Below are positions 1-5,397 of a stretch of DNA of 5,397 bases, piece by piece. Position 1 is the stretch's first letter; each line of letters starts with the position of its first letter. The notes under the pieces were generated by a model. It had not been told where the DNA came from. It was given only the letters and a program-made list of their open reading frames with translations, and did not search any database. The position numbers and the translations under genes are program-made. Source of the stretch: an uncultured Prevotella sp. (GTDB taxonomy: Bacteria; Bacteroidota; Bacteroidia; Bacteroidales; Bacteroidaceae); contig URDV01000159.1 in NCBI GenBank assembly GCA_900546605.1, positions 1-5,397 of the forward strand. Direction: 5' to 3'.

Positions 1-55
1 ACTTACCTGTTAACCCGTTAACTTGTCAACTTGTTTACTAATTCCGCCAACGCGT
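1..55 (+). repeat. Left copy of a 55-bp perfect inverted repeat
   Basis: All 55 bases are the exact reverse complement of 5311-5365. The copy is built from five 8-base units at 2-41 (CTTACCTG, TTAACCCG, TTAACTTG, TCAACTTG, TTTACTAA) followed by a non-periodic 14-base tail, TTCCGCCAACGCGT, at 42-55. The periodic part faces outward and the tail faces the genes. Identity stops at base 56. The outer limit is unknown because the window starts at the first repeat base. It could be a dispersed intergenic repeat, a terminal inverted repeat of a non-autonomous element, or a recombination site. The sequence does not decide between these. Confidence 0.95.
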
Positions 56-99
56 GCTGTTAGTGAAATGACACCTACTTACAGAAGAGTGGATAGGCC

Positions 100-137
100 A
101 AAAAATCCCCATAATGTGCATGCACACTATGGGGATT
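100..137 (-). terminator. Rho-independent terminator of the two-gene operon
   Basis: The bases at 104-137 form a near-perfect palindrome with 17-base arms (104-120 and 121-137) centred on TGTGCATGCACA. The single non-complementary pair, at 114/127, becomes a G-U wobble in the minus-strand transcript. In that transcript the stem is followed directly by six U residues (100-105). It lies about 90 bases past the stop codon of the GH16 gene, as expected for the operon end. On the plus strand the hairpin is followed only by an interrupted T stretch (TTCTTTAT), so any termination in that direction would be weaker. Confidence 0.9.
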
Positions 138-225
138 CTTTATAGCGAAAAATCAAGTGAAAAGGTGACGCTTTATGTAAACGCTATCACTTGTTCAATA
201 ACTCATTATAATACGAGTGATGTTA

Positions 226-432
226 TCAAGGAACAATCACCTTTTTGTTGTTTACCAAGTAAACACCGCTGGGCAACTGCACGTTGTGGTTACCTTGAAC
301 ACTCTGTGCAAACACATTGCGACCTTGCAAGTCGACAATGCGTACAAAGGTGTCAACAGGTGCTACCAAACGAATCTTACCTGGAGTTACGTAATAGTCA
401 AGGGTTGAAGCCTCAGCTGCTGCATTGTTAAC
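226..432 (-). other. Putative type IX secretion sorting tail of the GH16 protein
   Basis: This encodes residues about 1069-1137. The segment reads as short beta-strands with VRIVDLQGR, a spacer, then LPSGVYLVNNKKVIVP. The pattern 'V.DLQGR ... LPSGVYLV...K.' is the usual form of the Bacteroidota type A C-terminal sorting domain. In that family the tail directs passage across the outer membrane and is then cleaved. The match is by pattern only, and the fucosidase has no equivalent. Confidence 0.75.
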
Positions 433-3400
433 ACCCGTTATGAAGTCACCACCAGCCTTTTGATATACGCGTACCCAGTCGAACTTGGTTTCGTAAGTAA
501 AGTTTTGATCAGGAGCAGCTGCCCAACCACCTGCTACACCTACACTCTGGTTAAGAATAAGGTAGAAGGGTTTGTTGAACGGCCATTGCAATTTGTCCAA
601 ATCAGCCTGTTTAACTGATTTTGCGTATGAGAATACTTGTTTGCCATCAACATACCACTTGAGCAAGTTCTCAGTCCATTCAAGTCCATATACATGATAT
701 TCGCCTGTTGTGGTGTTTGACGTGCCACCCTTTGATGGATTATTACCATTACCCAAACCACCATCGGCCGAGCCATTAGCCCAATGACTATGAATGGTGT
801 GATAGCTTACGTTTTCATTGTTAATCTGTTCAAAGATGTCAATTTCACCACTTGAGGGCCAACCACCATAAGTGTCGGTGTTAGGCATCATCCAGAAGGC
901 AGGGAAGTTGCCCGAGTGTGCAGTTGTTTTAAGACGACCTTCTACCTTACCATAAGTAAAGGTTACCTTGTCGGCCGTTTCAACCGCCCCACTAATCATG
1001 TCAAGTTTAGCACCTGTGTTGCCATTTACCTCGGCATCAAATTCGTTCTTGACACAACGTAGTACCAACTTGCCATCTTCAATCCAACCAGTTTTAAGCT
1101 GTCCCTCAGTAGTTTGTGCTGTGAAACGCTTCCAAGTGGGGTGAGCCCATCCTGAACGACTCCAATACTTGCTATTAGGCTGTGTGCCATCGGCTGTGTT
1201 AAATTCATCACCAAAAGCAAGCTTGTAATCAGAACCGTTATCTTCAAACACAGCTGTCAATCGTACATCACCATCTACCAACTCGCCAGGAATGGTGCAA
1301 GTGCCATTGGTCAGTTCTATAGCAGTTTCAGCCCATTGTTGCTCACCATTTACCACTTGTTTGCCATCAAGGTTTTTGCCATGACGCACTACAACTTCGC
1401 TTGCTTCGTAATTATCGGCTGCACCATAAGCGTATATAGCAAAGGGGCTATCGAGTGTTACCTTTTCGGGCAAACCTGTGTTATTGGCACCAACTATAGA
1501 CCCATTGGTGGTTTGCACATCAAGTTTAAACACGGGGTATTCGTCAACTACGTTAAAGTTGAAGTCGATGACATAACCACCATTATCGTTAATGTTGTTA
1601 CTGCCCTTGCCATAGCGACCTGCTGGGTCAACATCGTCCCAGTCAATTTTTACACGTGCACGATACTTACCCTTGGGCAAACCTGCTGGCAATGAGAACT
1701 GGGGTATTGAATTAGTGGCTCCCCAAAGGTCGGCACTTGCGTCATTAACACCAACGTTAGCTCCCTTACTGTTCTTGCCATTAGCATAAGTGTACGACAA
1801 CATTTCGCCGTTTGTGGCAGGTGTACCATCGGCATTTACTGATGTGTTAAACACGCCATCACCATCTAAGTCAACATACAAGTAAGCATGCATGTATTGA
1901 CGGCCATTGGGCTTGTAGTCAATGTTGGTGGTGATTACATCGCCATCCTTCACATAAATGCTGCGGTTGCTAAAGTCTTGATAAACCAACTGATTGTTGG
2001 TGGGCAGCAACTTCTGAGCTGTGGGTTGCGTGGCAGTAGTAAATGACAAGCTATTAAATACACGGTCGCCATTAGGACGATTGATGGTAAGATCCTTTTC
2101 AAAGTTCAAGGCATACTTATTGTTTACGTCTTCACCACCGCCTTCGGTTGATATGAATGTAGGAGTGATGCGCACGTCACCATCAACATATTCAGCAGGA
2201 ATGGTGTAGGTGTTGTCCTTAGCCATGTAAGCTGGAATATGTTCATCAACGTATTGAGGAGTTTCGCGAACCAACGAATCGCCTTCAAGATTGTAACCAT
2301 GACGTATGGTAAAGTTGCCCAACTTGAAACCTGCTGCAGGACGGAACTTAACGGTAATAGCCTTACCAAAGTCAAACTCTTGTCCACTTACGGCTGTTGT
2401 GCTATCGGCCAAGACTACCTCGCCATTGGTGCCTGCTGCACTCTGACCACGGGTGAGCTTTATTTTATCGCCATGAACATTCAAGCGAGTGTCAACAATC
2501 ACACCACCATTTTGCTTGATGTTGTTACTTTCAGTGGTGTTGCCACCTGAGTTAATTTCATCCCAGTCAACTTTGTAACGCAAACGATAGAAGCCTGGCT
2601 TTAAATCAGAGGGGATGGTAAAGTTAGGTAAGACCTTGGTGTTAGCACTATTATTGGTTTGTCCCTTGCTATTTTTGTTCTGGTAATTTGAATAGCTCAT
2701 CACGTCACTACCTGTGGCGGGTGTGCCATCTTCATTAAGGTCTGTATTGAACTTACCATCGTTTTCGCGATCAAGATAAACGTAAGCGTTCATCCATATG
2801 CCAGTATAACCAACGTTAACTGTCACCTCATCACCAGCTTTAGCCTTCATTTGTGATGAAAGGCGGTCTTGATAAATGAGTTTATCGTCCTTTTGGCTTA
2901 CAGCAATGCTTTGTGCGCCATCGCTGCTCTGCATGCTGACACTTGAAGTGTAACGATCGTTACGTGTGAGCTTTTCCGTCTTTTCGTAATTGGTGGGATA
3001 GGCTTCGTACTTAACACGTGCATAGGGTGACGAGTTGACTACAATGTTATCAATGTAGGCTACATAGTCAGCAGTTACATCATGCTGCGACTCTACGTCG
3101 GGAACTATCACCAAACTATGTACATTTACGCCATTGGCACCTGAGAGTGCAAACACGGCATCATACCATTTGTTGTTGGCATCGACAATTGAAATGCATG
3201 ATGCCTCCACTTGTACCACCTCCTTTGACTGCCAAGGACGATCGGCACGGCTACCTAATGCAAAGCACATAACACGACCAGCACGAGGCTTGAGCAACAT
3301 AACGTGTACATACTTAGTGGTTTGCGAAAGGGCGATGGGTTCAGTTAAATCAACACGCACACCAAAGGTATTGCTGCCAAAACGTGAACGTTGAAAAGCT

Positions 3401-3639
3401 AAAACCTTCTCTGAAGGGTTCACCTCGCCAGCTAATTCGTCAGCTACTTTGTTAGGGTTATTCACCACCTTTACGTTACCTTTCAAGGTTCCTGTGCGGA
3501 AGGGAGAATTTTCCCAAGTATCGAACACACCTACCGACTTATAGCCCGCAGTTGTTTCAAAGTCTATTTCATTGCTCTGCGCACTGGCTGCTAATGGCAA
3601 AGTGAGTGCAGCAAGAGCTATATAGTGTTTTACTTTCAT
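226..3639 (-). CDS. Secreted multidomain GH16 family endo-glycanase
   Basis: This predicted 1137-residue enzyme hydrolyses internal beta-linkages of a polysaccharide or glycan outside the cytoplasm. Residues 1-20 are a typical signal peptide with likely cleavage at ASA/QS. Residues 22 to about 202 look like a beta-sandwich binding domain ending in YIDNIVVN. Two homologous modules follow at about 224-495 and 517-798 (GEVED-like, each with a D-rich loop, an RHG.NL.G segment and a DGDVR.T motif). The GH16 domain spans about 804-1060 and holds the signature GEIDIFEQ: E932 is the expected nucleophile, D934 the helper and E937 the acid/base. The spacing E-x-D-x-x-E is that of the laminarinase-like beta-bulge group. 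The C-terminal ~70 residues (VRIVDLQGR, then LPSGVYLVNNKKVIVP) resemble a type IX secretion sorting tail. The gene starts 24 bases after the fucosidase stop and precedes the terminator. The substrate is uncertain: mucin-type galactosyl/LacNAc chains or beta-glucans are the main alternatives. Confidence 0.9.
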   Translation of the reverse strand: MKVKHYIALAALTLPLAASAQSNEIDFETTAGYKSVGVFDTWENSPFRTGTLKGNVKVVNNPNKVADELAGEVNPSEKVLAFQRSRFGSNTFGVRVDLTEPIALSQTTKYVHVMLLKPRAGRVMCFALGSRADRPWQSKEVVQVEASCISIVDANNKWYDAVFALSGANGVNVHSLVIVPDVESQHDVTADYVAYIDNIVVNSSPYARVKYEAYPTNYEKTEKLTRNDRYTSSVSMQSSDGAQSIAVSQKDDKLIYQDRLSSQMKAKAGDEVTVNVGYTGIWMNAYVYLDRENDGKFNTDLNEDGTPATGSDVMSYSNYQNKNSKGQTNNSANTKVLPNFTIPSDLKPGFYRLRYKVDWDEINSGGNTTESNNIKQNGGVIVDTRLNVHGDKIKLTRGQSAAGTNGEVVLADSTTAVSGQEFDFGKAITVKFRPAAGFKLGNFTIRHGYNLEGDSLVRETPQYVDEHIPAYMAKDNTYTIPAEYVDGDVRITPTFISTEGGGEDVNNKYALNFEKDLTINRPNGDRVFNSLSFTTATQPTAQKLLPTNNQLVYQDFSNRSIYVKDGDVITTNIDYKPNGRQYMHAYLYVDLDGDGVFNTSVNADGTPATNGEMLSYTYANGKNSKGANVGVNDASADLWGATNSIPQFSLPAGLPKGKYRARVKIDWDDVDPAGRYGKGSNNINDNGGYVIDFNFNVVDEYPVFKLDVQTTNGSIVGANNTGLPEKVTLDSPFAIYAYGAADNYEASEVVVRHGKNLDGKQVVNGEQQWAETAIELTNGTCTIPGELVDGDVRLTAVFEDNGSDYKLAFGDEFNTADGTQPNSKYWSRSGWAHPTWKRFTAQTTEGQLKTGWIEDGKLVLRCVKNEFDAEVNGNTGAKLDMISGAVETADKVTFTYGKVEGRLKTTAHSGNFPAFWMMPNTDTYGGWPSSGEIDIFEQINNENVSYHTIHSHWANGSADGGLGNGNNPSKGGTSNTTTGEYHVYGLEWTENLLKWYVDGKQVFSYAKSVKQADLDKLQWPFNKPFYLILNQSVGVAGGWAAAPDQNFTYETKFDWVRVYQKAGGDFITGVNNAAAEASTLDYYVTPGKIRLVAPVDTFVRIVDLQGRNVFAQSVQGNHNVQLPSGVYLVNNKKVIVP
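1246..2091 (-). other. Second tandem module within the GH16 protein
   Basis: This encodes residues about 517-798. It is homologous to the module encoded at 2155-2970 and shares its ordered landmarks: LVYQD, YLYVDLDGDGVFN (D590, D592, D594), NADGTPATNG, KIDWDD, an asparagine-rich NNINDNGG loop, VVVRHGKNLDG (R752) and DGDVRLTAVF (D789). The D-x-D-x-D-G loop resembles the calcium-binding loop of GEVED and dockerin-like folds. Its role is unproven, with spacer or glycan binding the likely options. Confidence 0.75.
2155..2970 (-). other. First tandem module within the GH16 protein
   Basis: This encodes residues about 224-495. Landmarks in order are LIYQD, YVYLDRENDGKFN (D290, D294), NEDGTPATGS, KVDWDE, NNIKQNGG, FTIRHGYNLEG (R446) and DGDVRITPTF (D486). 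The same order recurs in the second module, about 293-306 residues further on depending on the landmark. The acidic loop here is D-x-E-x-D-G rather than D-x-D-x-D-G, so calcium binding is possible but may be weaker. A glycine/glutamate-rich linker (TEGGGEDVNNK) separates the two modules. Confidence 0.75.
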
Positions 3640-3663
3640 TGTATGCTTATTGTGTAAGGTTTA

Positions 3664-5196
3664 TTAGTAAATTGAAAGAGTGTGAAGGGTAGGACAAGCA
3701 CGACTATCGGTAATGGTTACACGTACATACTTAGCCGTAGTGCCTGCATCGTAACTGGCTCTTGTGTTGCCATTGAGCGGAATGATACGTTTGTAGCCCA
3801 CTGTGGTGGTTTGTATGCCACCGCCCTTTTTAGTCCAAGTGTTGCCATCGTCACTGGTTTCAATTTTGAAACCTTTAATGCGCTGACCTAACTGAATGTA
3901 CTCTTGCAATGCCACGTAATGTATGGCTTGAGCCTTAGGCAACTCAACTGTAATGGTGGCTGTTTTGCTGCCATCGTTACATGCCCAGTAAGTGGTAGAG
4001 TCACCATCAATCATGTTTTTGGCCTCATAGTTACGCTTAGCTCCAGCTGTGCGTTCTTCGCTTACCTTAATTTTCACACCGCTTTGCTTGGCAAGGTCTG
4101 TGCCCAAACGCTTTTTGAGCATTTGACCTAATGACTTCAAGTTGTTTACATCAGCATCGGGCAAAAGTCCGCGTCGGTCGGGTGGGAAGTTGAGAATAAG
4201 TGTGGCATTGCGACCTACTGTTTCGAGATAGATTTTAAACATCTCTTCGGCCGACTTGCAACTTTCACCGCTATGCCAGAACCATCCACCTGTTGTAGCC
4301 TTAGCATCACTTTCACCAGGGAGCCACTTCCAAGCATTTTCATCGCCACTTTCACCATTACCCATTGACCAGCAAGTTTCACCTGCCCAACCTTGTTCGT
4401 TACCTATCCAGCGAGCTTCACCACCTGTACCCCACAAAATAATGTTAGGACAAGCATTGTGTATGGAGTCGCGCAAGTTAGGTATGTCGTAATAACGAGT
4501 GGCATTGTCTATTGAACGTCTTTCATTTGCGCCACCATAATAGCCATTATCGCCTGTTGCACCATCGAACCACATTTCGAACTGGTCGGCACCATATTGG
4601 GTCATTTCAGCACATTGTGCAAAGAACACCTTCTTAGCATAGTTGTCTGTGTATTGGCCATTCTCCTTTTCGCCCCAATACTTACTATTGCGATCCCAGG
4701 GTGAGATGTAGAAGCCATACTTCAAACCTAAGGCTTGGGCTGCTTCGGCAAAGTCTTTGGGGATGTTTGTATTCTGTGCATTGACATTACTACTTGATTT
4801 CACGTTATGTTTGGTAGTGGCTGTAGGCCAAAGACAGAAACCATCGTGGTGCTTTACCACAGCTATGCCACCTCTCATTCCACCTGCCTTGATAGCTTCA
4901 AGCCATTGACGTGGATTAGGCACAGCTGTTGGTGCAAAGATGTCTTCGTTCTCGCTACCATTGCCCCACTCTTGTCCAGTATAGGTGTTCATGCCATAGT
5001 GGAAGAACGCATAAAATTCGGTTTGATTCCATGCCAACTGACGGGCTGAAGGAACGGGGAACACTGGACGCGGCTCGTTGTCGGGATTAGCCGGAACGGT
5101 TTGATCCAAGGTGAAGTCGGCTGATTGTGCTTGTACTACGGCAGGAGTTCCTGCTGCAAGACAAAGCGCCGAAAGCATGATGGAAAATTTTTTCAT
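3664..5196 (-). CDS. Exported GH29 alpha-L-fucosidase with C-terminal CBM32-like domain
   Basis: This predicted retaining exo-enzyme releases terminal alpha-L-fucose from glycans. The chosen start gives 510 residues beginning MKKFSIMLSALCLAAG, a standard signal peptide with likely cleavage at VQA/QS. The same frame is open to an ATG at 5227-5229, but that start would put MNDLVLSNLSF before the signal peptide, so it is less likely. The GH29 domain spans about 30-370: FFHYGMNTYTGQEWGNGSEN, KHHDGFCLW, YGFYISPWDRNS, and EMWFDGA carrying the expected nucleophile D211. E267 in RWIGNEQG is the best acid/base candidate. The '.EWG.G.E' and 'RW.GNE.G' features resemble the GH29-B branch, which favours alpha-1,3/1,4-fucose as in Lewis structures. 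Residues about 373-510 are an F5/8 type C domain (MIDGDSTTYWA, FKIETSDDGNTW, YVRVTITDS). It is the first gene of the pair and ends in tandem TAA codons. It has no type IX tail, so a periplasmic location is inferred. Confidence 0.93.
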   Translation of the reverse strand: MKKFSIMLSALCLAAGTPAVVQAQSADFTLDQTVPANPDNEPRPVFPVPSARQLAWNQTEFYAFFHYGMNTYTGQEWGNGSENEDIFAPTAVPNPRQWLEAIKAGGMRGGIAVVKHHDGFCLWPTATTKHNVKSSSNVNAQNTNIPKDFAEAAQALGLKYGFYISPWDRNSKYWGEKENGQYTDNYAKKVFFAQCAEMTQYGADQFEMWFDGATGDNGYYGGANERRSIDNATRYYDIPNLRDSIHNACPNIILWGTGGEARWIGNEQGWAGETCWSMGNGESGDENAWKWLPGESDAKATTGGWFWHSGESCKSAEEMFKIYLETVGRNATLILNFPPDRRGLLPDADVNNLKSLGQMLKKRLGTDLAKQSGVKIKVSEERTAGAKRNYEAKNMIDGDSTTYWACNDGSKTATITVELPKAQAIHYVALQEYIQLGQRIKGFKIETSDDGNTWTKKGGGIQTTTVGYKRIIPLNGNTRASYDAGTTAKYVRVTITDSRACPTLHTLSIY

Positions 5197-5310
5197 AAAA
5201 GATAGATTAGATAATACAAGGTCATTCACATCTACTCCACTCTATAAAAAAGGAAGTTTTTGTTAGACCTAAGATATGTAGAATTTGTAATGTTTTTTAT
5301 CACAGTGAGT
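5197..5310 (-). promoter_or_regulatory. Leader and presumed promoter region of the operon
   Basis: This A/T-rich stretch lies between the right inverted repeat and the fucosidase start and must hold the operon's promoter if transcription begins inside the repeats. The best match to the Bacteroidota -7 element (TAnnTTTG) is TATCTTAG, read on the minus strand at 5269-5276, one base off consensus. I see no convincing -33 TTG partner at the usual distance. There is no clear Shine-Dalgarno before the ATG at 5194-5196; the upstream bases are TAATCTATCTTTT, which fits the A/T-rich leaders common in this phylum. No riboswitch-like structure or operator palindrome was recognised. Confidence 0.35.
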
Positions 5311-5365
5311 ACGCGTTGGCGGAATTAGTAAACAAGTTGACAAGTTAACGGGTTAACAGGTAAGT
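5311..5365 (-). repeat. Right copy of the 55-bp perfect inverted repeat
   Basis: This is the exact reverse complement of 1-55. The inner edge is ACGCGTTGGCGGAA (5311-5324). It is followed outward by the 8-base units TTAGTAAA, CAAGTTGA, CAAGTTAA, CGGGTTAA and CAGGTAAG. The copy starts directly upstream of the operon leader, so the two copies enclose one complete transcription unit of about 5.25 kb. Bases 5366-5397 beyond it show no recognisable gene or further repeat unit. Confidence 0.95.
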
Positions 5366-5397
5366 TTGCCAAGCTTTTTAAGTTTCCTGTCATTCTA

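Noticed and set aside
1..55. CRISPR-like repeat from the 8-base periodic units
   Set aside because: The units are contiguous, short and without spacers, and no cas genes are present.
114..431. 105-codon plus-strand open frame starting inside the terminator
   Set aside because: It begins within the terminator hairpin and overlaps the conserved C-terminal tail of the GH16 gene on the other strand, with no protein-like features.
1336..1695. 119-codon open frame on the plus strand
   Set aside because: It lies wholly inside the GH16 gene on the opposite strand, has a composition unlike a real protein, and has no recognisable domain.
5161..5163. Lipoprotein cysteine at residue 12 of the fucosidase signal peptide
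   Set aside because: The preceding residues, LSAL, do not fit a lipobox (small residue needed at -1), and a normal signal peptidase I site follows at VQA/QS.
5197..5229. Upstream ATG at 5227-5229 as the fucosidase start
   Set aside because: It would add MNDLVLSNLSF before a complete signal peptide (MKKF plus a hydrophobic stretch); the internal ATG at 5194-5196 gives a normal export signal.
5230..5310. Riboswitch or operator in the leader
   Set aside because: No conserved aptamer pattern or convincing dyad symmetry was found beyond A/T-rich sequence.
1..5365. Insertion sequence with terminal inverted repeats
   Set aside because: The repeats fit in form, but no transposase or integrase is encoded between them and a target duplication cannot be seen, so it is kept as an inverted repeat of unknown type.

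Overview
The window looks like an accessory carbohydrate-utilisation locus from a Bacteroidota bacterium, most likely a Prevotella-type member of the Bacteroidales. The evidence is a base composition in the mid-40s % GC by eye, an A/T-rich leader without a clear Shine-Dalgarno, a type IX secretion-like C-terminal tail on one product, and GEVED-like modules with a GH16 glycanase beside a GH29 fucosidase. The genus is inferred from overall protein style; there is no rRNA or marker gene to confirm it.

Layout: everything is read from the minus strand. A short leader (about 5197-5310) precedes an exported GH29 alpha-L-fucosidase with a C-terminal F5/8 type C (CBM32-like) domain (3664-5196). After 24 bases comes a 1137-residue multidomain GH16 endo-glycanase (226-3639). 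It has an N-terminal beta-sandwich-like region, two tandem ~280-residue modules, the GH16 catalytic domain with the motif EIDIFE, and a short sorting-type tail. A strong intrinsic terminator (100-137) closes the transcription unit. The plus strand carries no credible gene.

The two enzymes probably act together. The GH16 enzyme would be displayed on or released from the cell surface and cut polymer backbones internally. The fucosidase, which lacks the sorting tail, would remove alpha-1,3/1,4-type fucose, probably in the periplasm. Host mucin-type or Lewis-decorated glycans are a plausible substrate, but this is inference. No SusC/SusD, regulator or transporter is present, so if this belongs to a polysaccharide utilisation locus the rest lies outside.

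The most notable non-coding structure is a perfect 55-base inverted repeat (1-55 and 5311-5365) that brackets exactly this one transcription unit, from upstream of the leader to just past the terminator. Each copy contains an 8-base periodic array (consensus TTAACTTG) on the outer side and a 14-base unique tail ending in ACGCGT on the inner side. No transposase or recombinase is encoded between the copies.
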